From Haliclystus octoradiatus (Eukaryota > Cnidaria > Staurozoa > Stauromedusae > Haliclystidae), in contig OU744449.1 in the NCBI GenBank assembly GCA_916610825.1, positions 3,298,001-3,362,000 on the forward strand: a stretch of DNA of 64,000 nt. Direction: 5' to 3'. Below are positions 35,601-46,271 of the stretch, piece by piece. Every line of letters starts with the position of its first letter. Within the stretch, counting starts at the first letter, position 1. The position numbers were made by a program, and so were the translations under genes. The notes under the pieces were generated by a model. The model worked only from the letters and a program-made list of their open reading frames with translations. It had not been told where the DNA came from and did not search any database.

Positions 35601-38600
35601 CCTTTTTAAATGCCTAAATATTGGAGACATTGATGCACCATGGAAACCAGTGCAGTCAGGAATTATTTTGGCAACAACAAGTGCTCTGCAATTGCAGAAT
35701 TGTTTGTTAATGGAGAAACAGTACAAATTCTTAATGATGAGCCGCTTCACACAGGACGCTTTGGAAAATTTATTTTCATCTGTTAGATATAAAAATCCGG
35801 TCCCAACTGCTATTGAGTTTGTCAATGCATTGCGTATAATTGCCATTTCACAGTGTATTTCAAGCAAAAACACTGGTTCATATGAGAAAGACGAGGATCA
35901 ACCATGCTGCAGTATTCTGGATATGGAATTCCAATTATCACCTGATGATAAAAAGCTTGATCAAGCAGATGAGATTGAGAATGGGGACCTTACAAAGTTG
36001 GAAGATTTCAGCTTAAAAAACTTAGGCGGCTATGCTGTCCACCAGCTTTTAAAGCTCAATAAGCATTGCGCAGAGTGCAAGAATATGCTTGTAGTTCCTG
36101 CACCTGTACTAGCCCAACCATTGGATGTCAGCCATGATTATGGATGTACACCAAAATCTCTAGTGGAACTAGCAGACTATACCAAAAAGGCGCTGACATA
36201 TATTTCACAAGATGCTAAGGAAGTATTTATGTTAGCAGAAAATATATTCCGCAAAAACGAGGATAAATTGTTTTCCCACAGCAACATTATGCAGAAACTT
36301 GTGGATGCATGTACAATTGCAAATAAAACTAATAAAATACCAGACTGTCACAAGGCCAAAACGATGATAACTAAAACGTTCTTCAGAGTTAAAATCAAAA
36401 CAGTGCTGGAAAAAAGAACAAAACAAGCAAATGCTGTGAAAGCAACCTCAAAGGGGTCAAGATCCATAGCGATGAGGGATGCCATAAAATAGGATAGGTT
36501 AAATGATTATAAGACCAACATATTATGATGTTACTATATTGTAAAATAAATAACGAATAATAAAAACCTCACATACCACATCTCCTTTATTCTTCAATCC
36601 AAATTTGATTTAAGCTGTTGTTATGGCAGAGCTGTCTATGGTTATACGGCATATAATCTGCAATTTATCGACAGCTGCTTATTAGTTTGCAGTGAGTGCA
36701 CAATATCGCACACTATTGGTAAGCTGTTTAGCTGACAAATCCACAACAACGCTCTAAACACGCTTCCAGCAAGCTTACATACCACTATTTCACTACTAAA
36801 GGCTTCCAGTTAATTGATTGTAGTTTTCTTCAAACTTCTTGAGATTCTTTTAATGATTTATTGTTATATTTCAGGTAAAATTATTATATAAAACTCCATA
36901 ATAAATGCCTGCAACCTTCGTTTCTCAAATTAAACAAGTTTGGATCAACAATGGCCGCTGGCCGCGCTAAAAACTTGGTCCCAGACTACCGTGTCCTAAC
37001 TCTTCTAAATAGATGGCTCTCAGCACCTGATCTCATATCTAGAAAAATTGCTATTTAGCGAACAACACATCATTAAATGCAGTAACCGTTTGGGAAAACT
37101 TAATTGTTTTTTGTTTCTTTGCAACTGATGTTGGAGCCATTATAATTTGAGCGAACATTTTAAGTTCAAGAACTTTAGCTAGATTTCTGCATATGTTTTT
37201 AACTAGTCAAGCCACGTGTTAAAAACCTGTGATAAAAAGTTTTCTTCAATCTTTTTGATTTTATTATATTTTAATTGATAAAATTTTTGAGATTGTTGAT
37301 TTTAATAGATGTTTCTCTTTTGAAGGGATGATGGATAATTTCTACCGTGATGGTGATAAGATTCTTATCACACATGTTCATCAGTTACCAAATTTACCAG
37401 TTGGTGGTCTTTATGGTATGTATATTCACGAACGCAACTACTTGCTTCTGACTGGGAAGTTTCGTCAATTTTCTCCAACGAAATGGGCAGCTTGCCCAAA
37501 TAAAGGTGTGACATTTGCATATCCCACATCCCTCCCCCAGGATTTATGTCCGTTGGTCAATTATAACTGAAGGGATTTGTTTGGAAATACTATTATCATT
37601 CCTGTACTATTTTTTCTAGAGGGGGGCACTACAGCTCCCACTAAATATTCTTCAAAATTGAGCTCAAGCATCGCCATTCATTACATTGATTTACAGTCAA
37701 ACTTGCTTAATGTCCCCCTCTGGTACAGATAAAAAGCGGGACATTAGGTGAGGTGGGATATAAAGCGAGAAAGGATTATGAGAGTTTGTATGGAGAATGG
37801 AAAATAGAAATCAGTTTTATGTGGGAGATATTAAGCAATGTGGCATATTAACCAGCTTGACTGTATTCAGAATACATTTTTCGGAGCATTTCCACAGACA
37901 GGACTGATAAATATAATTATACAGTACATGCTAAATTATAAGACTTACATAAAATGATAAATCAAGTCTAAGAATCAAGACTTGAACAGGTACATGTGAA
38001 ACCTGTATGCAACAAGCTAGGCAGTCGGTCGGTGGCTTAATTGTATAAATTGTATAAAGGAATTGTATAAAGGATTAATTCAATAGAATAAGGCATTTCC
38101 TGCAGTAAAACATGTGAGCTATGAGAGGTAGAAAATTGACCACTGTAGACAGGTGTTTTTTTATATACAGGGTTAATTCCATAGAAAATACTATTTATTG
38201 CATACCACAAGTGACCATTATAGACAGGTGGCCGCTGTATAGAGGTCACCGTTATAACAGGTTTGATTGTATTACCAATTATCTGAGATACCATTCATTG
38301 TAACAACTAATAGCATCCATGATGGCAAATGCAATGGCTAATTGAAAGTGAAATTGAAATCAAGCAAACAAATTTCGGTTGTTGTGGCTTTAGCAAGAGC
38401 GTACAAACTTATGAGAAACAAAGCCAAGCCAATCAAAACATGCGATCACAGCTTGAGACAAAGTTGCTAGTTTTGTAGTCAAACTCTTCTTATTAAATTG
38501 ATTGAATGGGACTGCTTTTTACTAACATCTCTGTTAACATGTATCCTGGAGATGTGGCATAATCATGTAGAGTGGGGGAGTCTACGGCCTGCCTAAAGTA

Positions 38601-40075
38601 CTACCATCTGTCTCCTTTCATATACCCTGAAATATATTTTCTAATAGGCTAATAACATGCTGCTACACAAAACTACCCTTTATTCATTATTTTCATTGTT
38701 TTGATGTTTCAACAGGTGGAGCTGCCGCGTTAACTGATGGTTATCAGTATATGTTGCAGGAAAGTGTTGAAACAAGTAGAAAATGTGCTGCCTCATTCAA
38801 AGAGAAATGTGAAAACAAAAAGGTTTGTAATGTTTTACTTTTAAGCCCTATTTTAAGCCCTACTGTGAAACCTGCATATAACAGCCCAGGTGGTATTAGA
38901 TGTAGAGAAAGTGATCCAGTCAGCCTTGATATACAGATTTGATTGATTCAATATAGCCATGATGTAACATATTCCTACATAACTACATAACAGGCATACA
39001 TAATTTTGGATATTTTTAAATGACCATTATAGACAGGTGGTCGCTCTGTAGAGGTGGTGAGTGTAGCAGGCTTAAAGGCATAAAATTGACCATCGTCCCT
39101 TGCGGGCTCAAAATTGAAACTAAAGGCCTTAACTGTATAATTTGCATGAAAGGATTTTATCATTCTGCTGATAAAATATAGGCTATAATTTTCAGTTTTC
39201 TGGTACTGAATGAAGTACTAATTGTGTGCTCTGATTACATAATGAACTCTAAGAACTGTTTCAGAAATATGTGTGAAACTGCTCTACAATTTGATTTGCA
39301 AGTGGACAACCCTTCCAGAGAGTATCATAGTCTTGAAGGGGTGATTAGCTCAGTAAGGGGTGATTAGCTCAGTTGGCAGAGCAACCGAACTTCAGATCGT
39401 ATCATATCTGATCGACTGTGGTTCAAATCCCCCTCAGGTCAACTCAGCCTTGACTTTATCTGAAACATCAAATGAGTACCATCTAAGGATGGCGGATGGA
39501 ATGGTTCAGAAGGAATTGCATTGTGAGTAGCTGCGGCGCATCGTTGCGCATTGACAATCAAGGCCCATCTGCCATGAAATCTGTTGAAATTGATCTGCAG
39601 TGTCGCGGCTGAGATCTAAGGAGCGCTCAACTAACATCATTGCGCTTAGCGAAAAGAGCCACTCCTCTAGAAATAGAGGAGTGGTACGGGTGCCTTCGGT
39701 AGGGCGACACCGTCCACATTAGAAATTTTCATTAACAATAATAATAAAAATAAATGTTTTTTAAAACCCTTCCAGAGAGTATTATAGTCTTTGGTGGCCG
39801 AGTTTGATCGTAGTACCTTTCGAGAAGTAAAAGAATGCAATGATTTTTTTATTTAGATCCCTTGTCATGTGCTTTTACAAACAGCTGAAGGAACAGTTGG
39901 AGAAACAATTTGTAAACTTGCTCATGTCAATCATGCTTCAGTAATATTAATTGGTTCACGTGGATTGGGTGCTTTTAGACGTACGTTCCTGGGTAGTGTC
40001 AGTGACTATGTCATTCATCATTCTCATGTGCCCACGATTGTGATCCCACCTATTCCTACAACTCCACAAAAGTAG
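32659..40075 (+). CDS. USP-A, universal stress protein domain protein (160 aa)
   Basis: The USP family are small alpha/beta nucleotide-binding proteins linked to stress survival. Coding exons: 32659-32725, 37326-37415, 38716-38822, 39857-40075. A 5' UTR exon ends at 32559 and the next exon starts at 32646. The start MSSSRFVMIALDPSENSQRA holds the first beta strand and the nucleotide-contacting Asp. The ILITHVHQLP strand follows. The ATP-binding motif G-x2-G-x9-G-S is complete at residues 121-135 (GSRGLGAFRRTFLGS), and the C-terminal strand is VPTIVIPPIP. Introns are phase 1, 1, 0, as in USP-B and USP-C. The 4.6-kb first coding intron contains the THAP9-like gene on the same strand. A poly(A) signal AATAAA lies at 40095. 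Confidence 0.92.
33124..33231. mobile_element. Putative left subterminal region of the THAP9-like element
   Basis: The segment around TCACGTGATAATTTTCGGCC resembles the left interior of the MITE at 56222-56250 (TCACGTGATATTTGGATGCC), and GTAGGACA... matches its GTTGGGACAC. GGCCATTTTTGATCCAAA at 33214-33231 is repeated inverted, with one mismatch, at 36939-36956. The outermost end is too diverged to call a terminus. Confidence 0.5.
33361..36492 (+). CDS. THAP9/P-element-like transposase, apparently intact (about 864 aa), nested in USP-A intron
   Basis: P-type transposases cut and join element ends with an RNase H-like DDE core; THAP9 is the vertebrate relative. Exons: 33361-33522, 33626-33755, 33847-34137, 34233-34420, 34669-36492. 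Exons 1-2 make a THAP zinc finger: CCAVGC, then W/R core, then LCE+VHF giving C-x2-H, and a P-containing end. Exon 4 is the helix-turn-helix-like block (LLLQQSYPLPSIRTLNRRMQ) seen upstream of the core. Exon 5 holds LLLDEME (Asp codon at 34714), TMDMGGGN (Asp at 34993), PDVPHLIKNLRNHL, and TQDALENLFSSVR (Asp at 35755, Glu at 35764), so the catalytic acidic residues appear present. No stop or frameshift is seen. The first intron uses a GC donor. It could be an active or recently active element, or a domesticated gene. Confidence 0.9.
33522..33626 (+). other. GC-AG intron inside the THAP domain
   Basis: The exon ends GAG/GCAAAT and the next starts AG/GTACATTTT. Joining here gives LCEVHF with the C-x2-H spacing required by the THAP finger. 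The nearby GT at 33540 would insert seven residues and break it. GC-AG introns are a known minor class. Confidence 0.7.
36939..37021. mobile_element. Putative right end of the THAP9-like element
   Basis: The region runs from the inverted TTTGGATCAACAATGGCC to TAAATAGATGGCTCT, which matches the last part of the MITE terminus at 56400-56430 apart from a few bases (GTGTCCTAACTCTTC...). No matching 8-bp duplication is found on the left side, so the copy looks fixed or damaged at that end. Confidence 0.55.
37694..37863. mobile_element. mariner-like MITE of the TTAATATCCC family, copy 2
   Basis: It is flanked by TA, begins CAGTCAAACTTGCTTAATGT, ends CAGCTTGACTG, and is inverted relative to 28638-28823. 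The rest of the USP-A intron 37416-38715 holds another diverged TA-flanked repeat at about 38000-38272 and no gene. Confidence 0.7.
39335..39764 (+). mobile_element. tRNA-derived SINE with 27-bp target duplication
   Basis: A box (TAGCTCAGTTGGCAGAGC) and B box (GGTTCAAATCC) stand in a tRNA-like head, followed by a unique body, GGTAGGGCGACACCGTCCAC and an A/T-rich tail. The direct repeat starting AACCCTTCCAGAGAGTAT flanks it at 39308-39334 and 39765-39791 with one mismatch, so the insertion is recent. The first 21 bases of the head (GGGGTGATTAGCTCAG...) are duplicated in tandem. It lies in the last intron of USP-A. Confidence 0.92.
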
Positions 40076-40827
40076 ATCATGTAAATGAGAGCCAAATAAA
40101 AATTATCAGTGAATAATACTTATTAATATAATTACAAAGTATATAATTAAATGAGCGTCTTTGTATAGATTTTAATTTGCTTGTATGTATATATAGTTAA
40201 TTTGATTAATAATTTGATGAGATGTGTTATATGTTGACTTGTATAATGGATAAATGATATATATGAATTATTATTCATGTTGTAATAGTGTATTAGTTTT
40301 TTATGAAACAAATTTAAACTTACCTAAAGCTTTCATATCACCATCCTTGTCTGTAAAAATCATGGAAATACTATTAGATTATGAGTATACATTTCGTATT
40401 CAACTACAAAAGGTAATAATTCTACTGTTTGATTTCTTCGTTTGTTTCAACGATAAATTACGAATATACTTTAGAGTGATATTTTGTTGATATATAAAGC
40501 CTATAAAGACCTATATGACCTTCGACTGCTGCTTTTGGGGTTTGCAGATAAATACATCAGGGGTGACACCAGGACCAGGAGTCCCGACAGTCAAGACTTC
40601 TTTCCCTGATGCGAGGAGGGGACCAGTCAGAGTCAGAATATCCCCAGAGAATATCGTTTTGCTGATATGGGCCAGGAATTTTGCTGATAAGGGCAACGGT
40701 ACTTGCTCCGGATCCAGCACTGATGGGCTACATCCATGAATATCAATAGAATATTTCTGACAACAAAGGATTGAGGATTAAGGCTTGAAATGTGTAAATT
40801 AATTAATTATATCATATTCTTTTAAAG

Positions 40828-40905
40828 GGATGATGGGTAATTTCTATCGTAATGGTGATAAGATTCTTATTACGCATGTGCATCAGTTTCCCAATTTCCC
40901 AGTTG
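40828..40905 (+). pseudogene. Orphan USP exon (second coding exon of a lost or partial copy)
   Basis: AG/GGATGATGGGTAATTTCTAT to CCAGTTG/GTAAG encodes MMGNFYRNGDKILITHVHQF, clearly homologous to coding exon 2 of the three USP genes. The frame is open and entry and exit phases are kept, but the exon is 12 bp shorter: a new donor replaces the GGLY codons. No exon 1, 3 or 4 belongs to it; it stands between USP-A and USP-B. Confidence 0.85.
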
Positions 40906-41290
40906 GTAAGTGTTATATAATTGTATTGCATTTGTAATAGTCAATAAATGACACGGTGTATTTAAGTGATGTGTGTATTCTTATAGTCTGCATATATTCA
41001 ACTATTTACCCCTCGCTAGCCTCCTTCTGAGACTGTACTAGTATATAGTTATCGAGGCTACAGACGCATTATAGACATGATTATAGAGTCATTATACAAC
41101 AGTGAGTTTACGAGTGTTATATGATTGTACTTTAGCATGTTTCTTATAAGGAACGATCCAATATTTTCTTCAGATGAGATCAAACTGTAAATAGTGAATT
41201 GGGCCAATTCTATATTGTCTATATACGGTATTATTTAAATCTATCTTGTAGCTTTGCTTGTTTTCATGACGCGGCATTGTTGAGTATAGA

Positions 41291-41530
41291 TCACTTTTGA
41301 ATAAAATGACCGAATATCCTGTCCCTTACTTTGTTTATATTGTTAACAGCACTGCTAAACAAGTAAGTCAAATTAAACTTTGCATCCCCAAGATAATTGT
41401 AGAGAACATCAAATTGAGCAGGATTTAATCCAGTTAAGTATTTGCACTTTTTGGTACCCCCCAGTATAACTGCAACTGACATAAATGTAGGCTGCTTCAG
41501 GGATCGTTTGGAGACTTCAGCCTTAGACAC
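41291..41530 (-). pseudogene. DNA-transposase fragment (HTH region of a DDE-type transposase)
   Basis: The peptide KKCKYLTGLNPAQFDVLYNY followed by LGDAKFNLTYL resembles the N-terminal helix-turn-helix segment (YTGL...F..L..FL pattern) of Harbinger/IS5-like transposases common in invertebrates. No DDE core follows on either side. It stands upstream of USP-B on the opposite strand. It is identified by pattern only. Confidence 0.45.
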
Positions 41531-41907
41531 AGCAATTTCATTCCTAGGGTAATAGCCTTAACGGTAGCGGCAAATCCCTCTCTTGAAAACGTAGTTTGCG
41601 TTGATTTTTAGCATATTGTCTAGGAGAATATCTGCCCTGCATCTGACGTAAGTATCATCATTTAGCCATACTGTAAGTCTGTATTTCTATTAATTGTGCG
41701 TAAGAATTCGCCGTGAGTTGTATCCTTGGACAGATAAATTGGCCGAGTTATTCAAAATGTAAAATTGAGAAGTTTCCCTTGATTTTTGATTTTGCTCCTG
41801 GAAGTGGAAAGCAATCATTTTGCGTTAATTTTGAAGTTAATTATTCATTGAGTTTGCAGCTGTTTGTAACCTCACGTTTTGCTATCCAACATATTATATT
41901 TATATCT

Positions 41908-42205
41908 CAGATGAAGGCCAGATGATATATATACTTGGCTGTGTCTACGTGTTAACCTGCACGGTCACAACTATTTACCTGTGACTGGACGCAGTCACTC
42001 GTCACGCTTTGCGTTCTAGATGTTATGCAGAAAGCTCAGCTGCGTTTTGATGCGTTCAGATGAAGGCCAGAAGAAATATATACTTGGCTGCGTCTACGTG
42101 TTAACCTGCACGGTCACAACTATTTACATGTGACTGGACGCAGTCACTCGTCACGCTTTGCGTTCTAGAGGCTATGCAGAAAGCTCAGCTGCGTTTTGAT
42201 GCCTT
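41908..42205. repeat. 149-bp tandem duplication upstream of USP-B
   Basis: Two adjacent copies (41908-42056 and 42057-42205) are nearly identical, from CAGATGAAGGCCAG to GCTCAGCTGCGTTTTGATGC. Each holds GTCTACGTGTTAACC, GGTCACAAC and CACTCGTCACGC. The second copy ends about 50 bp before the 5' UTR donor at 42255, so the duplication covers the likely promoter or 5' leader. Confidence 0.9.
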
Positions 42206-42372
42206 GTTAGAGTAGACGTTTTTAAATCTTGCTGCAAATAAGTTAACTGTTTTGGTAAGTGGCATTATATCAGATTTATTTTCAAGCTACATTAAATGTT
42301 TACTAGCCTATTAATCATTTATTTTTATTTTATCATTTATTGGCTTTATTGTAGACAAATTTACTTGACGAT

Positions 42373-45162
42373 ATGTCAACTTCTATTATTTCAAGATGTG
42401 TAATGATCACTCTCGATTCTAGTGAAAATAGCGAAAGAGCATTTGATTGTAAGTTCAGCTGTAATTAATTTTATAATGTTTTCGCTGCTACCTTTAACTT
42501 TGACAATGTATGTTTTTACCGACCGGGCGCCCGGTTTGTCATTTAGAACCGAACCGGGAATATCAGGCAATAATAACCAGGCAAAAACCGGGAATAACCA
42601 GGCAAAATTTGGTCTGGTTTACGCCTCTATAAACTGCTAGACGCCTACATTTATGAATTGCTGTATTCAAAGTTACTAGAATATTGCTATTTCCATTTTA
42701 GTAACTCTGCTGTGTCTAAAATGAAATCATTCTTTCCTCAAATGTGCTAGTTACACTATTTGTTGCAAAGTAGGTTATCAATAGGACAGTTATCGATTCT
42801 TACGAAGAACTTGTGTGCAATTTTCAGTTTTCAGACTCGCCCAGCGGTCCAAGAGCCAACACCGGGATGGACTGACTCAATGTTTTTCTCTTTAAGGGAT
42901 GATGGATAATTTCTATCGTGATGGAGATAAGATACTTATTACGCATGTGCATCAGTTACCAAATTTACCAGTTGGTGGTCTCTATGGTGAGTTCATAGAT
43001 GTGATTGCTCACAGTATCTCCATATAACTGGCTGTTATTTTCCATTCTCTATAAACTCCTATAAAATTATTACCACGCTTAATGTCTCACTTATTATATG
43101 TTGTATTAGGCAGTTCCGTCTTTATTTTAATATCTTCAATTTTATACTTTTTGTTTAGCTTTGCCCTCATAAATCAAAATAATATAAATTTTCCTTTGTT
43201 GAATTTACACTTTGTATAGTCTCCAGAATAAACTCGTAGCCTATATTATAGGAAGGATATCCTATATTATAGGATTGCAGGCTGTCACTTTTCCCACAAA
43301 CCTTGCAAGCCCGTATAATCATTGTGACATCCCTCCAATAAATAACATTTGAAATTACGGGCAATTTTATGACTGAGACAAAACTTGCAAACAGCATGCA
43401 ATTTTGAAGGTATACACAGTACTGACCCAGGGTCTGACAAAAGGTTCAGCCTTCTGAAATCCTAGAGGCATTTCAACATATTCTTCTGAATTTTTTGTTG
43501 ACGTTTCACCAATAAATCATAAAATTATCAATTTTCTTCTGAATTTGCTCTAACCTTTTGGAATATAGGATTGCAGGATTCCTACTTTTGTCGAACCCTG
43601 CTGACCCTCCCAAATATGCAAATATTACGTTTTTTTCCTGCAGGATTGACAAATACCCCTCATGTTCAAAAGTGTGCAGTAACGGCCGTGGCTGAATATA
43701 CTAATCTTTCGATAACATTTATTTCCATTGCTTTAGGTGGGGCTGCAGCATTGACTGCTTTGAGCGATGGTTACCAGACTGCGTTACACGACAGTGTCCA
43801 AGCAAGTAGAAAATGCGCTGCTACATTCAAATTAAAATGTGACAATAAAAAGGTATGTCATACTATGTCAACAATCGTTATTGATACCTTAAAGGGGCAA
43901 GATTGACCGGCGACCGCTGCGAGCACAAGTTGAATTTATGCTTAGCGTAATTCAACCGTCTCGCTTTGAAACTATTGTTATACGCAGGCATAATCTGTTA
44001 TAAATTCATGTCAACAATGAACATTGTGTTATGAACAATAAACATGCACGTGATTCTAAGTGCGTAGCGCCTGCCGGTCATTTTTGCTCCTTTAATGACT
44101 TTCGGCACTATCATTTGAGTAAAAAATTTGTCTTACGATGTCTACAAATCCTATATATAAATATTTTGAGGCTCGCAACAGAGGTGGCCTAATCCCGGTG
44201 CAATATTTGATAAAGATTATTCCTAGAATTCACGATCGCAAGATTACAATTATTTCACTTGTATCAGCATTCCAACTGAAGATGAAACATATAGAAGCTT
44301 CTTAGCTCAGTAAAATAAAATTCTATCTTTTCGTGTGCTACTAATAATCCTAGTAAGCCTACAATTCCATATCCAAAATCCGTTACATCATCGTCTTAAC
44401 ATTATGGTACTGCATGTAAATGTCGACACTTACATTTATGGTTATAATATGCAACTCTCGTCGCCCCTCTTGCAGTATCTCCTTCTCCCAATCATCCATC
44501 TCCCCATCTCTCAATATTCCGATATGAGTTAATTTAGACCTGTGCCACATGCCCCTGTACTTCACTTTACCTGCGGTCGTTTCGTATAGGAATAGTTGGC
44601 GTTGTGGAGCTAGGCTAGGGTTAATTGGGTTGTGCTCATTAAAAATTTCACAGTATTGTGATGCATTATTGGGTAATGAAATTATAGTTTGTTGTTCTAT
44701 GTAGGAGTTTATTTATTATTTGTTAATTATTTCTGATAACATTTAACATTAAACTTTAATATATAGATATATACGCTCTAAAAATGTTTTGGTCTGTGAC
44801 GCAGGCTAATGTAAGTGAGAATGCACTTAAAAAAATCCTCCTTCGTTCATTTGCCTGTTAGCCATTGTGCTACAAAAATACATACATACATACACATATG
44901 TCACCTGAAAACGATTAATTGTTTCTTGTTCTAGATTCCCAATCATGTACTTTTACAAACATCAGATGGTACGATTGGAGAAACAATTTGTAAACTTGCT
45001 CACGGTCACGATGTAGCAGCAATTGTAATTGGATCACGTGGATTAGGTACATTTAGACGTACGTTCCTGGGTAGTGTCAGTGACTATGTTCTTCATCATT
45101 CACATGTGCCCACAATTGTGATCCCACCTATCACAGCTGCTGTAACGTCCAAAACTAATTGA
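42373..45162 (+). CDS. USP-B, universal stress protein domain protein (169 aa)
   Basis: Coding exons: 42373-42448, 42897-42986, 43737-43852, 44935-45162. A 5' UTR exon ends at 42254, and the ATG exon begins at 42355. The N-terminus MSTSIISRCVMITLDSSENS contains the conserved Asp. Exon 2 is nearly identical in protein to that of USP-A (NFYRDGDKILITHVHQLPNL). Exon 3 is 9 bp longer than in its paralogs (GGAAALTALSDGYQ). The ATP motif GSRGLGTFRRTFLGS is at residues 127-141. It has the same phases (1, 1, 0) as its neighbours and is their tandem paralog. Introns hold a CAGGGTC-type MITE, a 199-bp piggyBac-like MITE, and a block shared with USP-C. Confidence 0.92.
43428..43600. mobile_element. MITE of the CAGGGTCTGAC family
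   Basis: The terminus CAGGGTCTGACAAAAG is matched inverted by CTTTTGTCGAACCCTG, flanked by CTGACC on both sides. Related sequences (GGGTCCGACAAAA, TTCTTCTGAATTT, AATCCTAGA phrases) recur at 10899-11120, 24534-24845, 25209-25330, 26890-26960, 55283-55350 and 61990-62190. This is one of the commonest repeats in the window. Confidence 0.7.
43893..44091. mobile_element. piggyBac-like MITE, copy 2 (199 bp)
   Basis: TTAA lies on both sides (43889-43892 and 44092-44095). Length and orientation are the same as at 22234-22432, and the internal sequence, including the TTATGCTTAGCGTAATTC block, is nearly identical. It sits 41 bp downstream of the USP-B exon 4 donor, so it is intronic. Confidence 0.88.
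44524..44640 (+). repeat. Intronic block shared by USP-B and USP-C (copy in USP-B)
   Basis: GACCTGTGCCACATGCCCCT, then GTACTTCACTTTAC and later TTGTGGAGCTAGGCTAG, match 48327-48478 in the corresponding intron of USP-C (GACCTGCGCGACATTCCCCT, TATACTTCACTTTAC, TTGTGGAGCTGGGCTAG). It may be paralogous intron sequence or a repeat inserted twice. No open frame. Confidence 0.6.
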
Positions 45163-45957
45163 TAAAATAATTATATGATGATGTTTCCTGCTCATCTAAT
45201 TAGAGATAAATGGTTTTCAAATAATGTACAAATTACTACATAATTTCATACAGTTCAATTTTTGCATCTAGCTTATTTTAATACTTATAAATACGTAAAA
45301 AGGTGATATTATAACATACCTTAATTAACCAATTACATACCAAAATTGAATTGTAAATTAATTATTAAAAAAATGTCTAAAAAAATTATTACCGTCTGAA
45401 ATGTTATGTTGCAAGTTGTATTTGAATAGAGTCTACTCTAAAAACTAAAAAAATTGAGTAACTACAAACCATTTAGTCAAAGTACAACCGAATTTATCGA
45501 AATCATTGACTGTGTCAAAGCAGCTTCACTTAAGACTCATACTCAACGCTGAAAGCCGTGCTTAATACTACTCCACTTAACCTTTAAAAAAATATATTGT
45601 TCGTAGTTACTGTTAGTATTACATGGTAGATTTCATCATCTATTAATTCAATTATATAAGTTAATTATTTCTTATTCATCCAAATGTAAACGAGCAGTAC
45701 TGCTCATGTTGGCTTACGATTTAATGATAAAATACACACACATTCATCAAATGTTAAAAAATTTAAATTCTTTACTGAAAATCAAGGAGTTTAATGCAAC
45801 AAGTTAAGGTAAACATTTTGAGTTTTAAGCTGTTTATGAGTCTACCTATTGTGTTAGCGAGTAAAGACTGCTAATAATTATAGCTCGAATTTTTCTGTGT
45901 TATTGGTGGCTGCGTGTATGCCACAGACTGATCACCGGTCGGTTTCACAGGTAAAAC
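45163..45957. other. Intergenic region between USP-B and USP-C
   Basis: AT-rich, about 800 bp, holding the 3' end of USP-B and the approach to the USP-C promoter. I see no gene, no clear repeat and no strong poly(A) signal; AATAAA-like A-rich runs are frequent. Confidence 0.5.
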
Positions 45958-45987
45958 CTGCAAGCGAAATATACATAGCTACGTGTC

Positions 45988-46037
45988 GAACTGCACATTT
46001 GGGGGCGGGGCATAAATTGAACTACGATGTGACGTCA
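45988..46037 (+). promoter_or_regulatory. USP-C promoter: GC box plus CRE
   Basis: GAACTGCACA (45988-45997), 3 bp, GGGGGCGGGGC (46001-46011), 18 bp, TGACGTCA (46030-46037). Both spacings are exactly those of USP-A (32386-32435). No TATA box is evident here, unlike USP-A. Confidence 0.8.
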
Positions 46038-46271
46038 CTAGATCTTTTGTTGTGGAGAAGGACAAGTTTTCGAAATAATTTTTAGTCAATCAGATGATGC
46101 AAATTGCTTAACATTTGTAAATCAAATCAAAATCTCACACAGAAGAAATCAGATTTATTGGTAAGTGTAGAGAACCCATGCAACCAAATAACACTTAGCC
46201 GATAATCAAATAATATTATAATTATTTGTCGATCTATTAATATTTGTTGTTGCATAGAGAACGATTTCAAA

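Noticed and set aside
35358-35873. 171-residue minus-strand frame
   Set aside because: Shadow of the long transposase exon on the plus strand.
39345-39440. Functional tRNA gene
   Set aside because: A and B boxes are present, but the cloverleaf stems do not pair well and the body and target duplication show a SINE.
40511-40739. Overlapping open frames on both strands in a GC-richer stretch
   Set aside because: No recognised domain, start context or splice partners; probably a repeat fragment.
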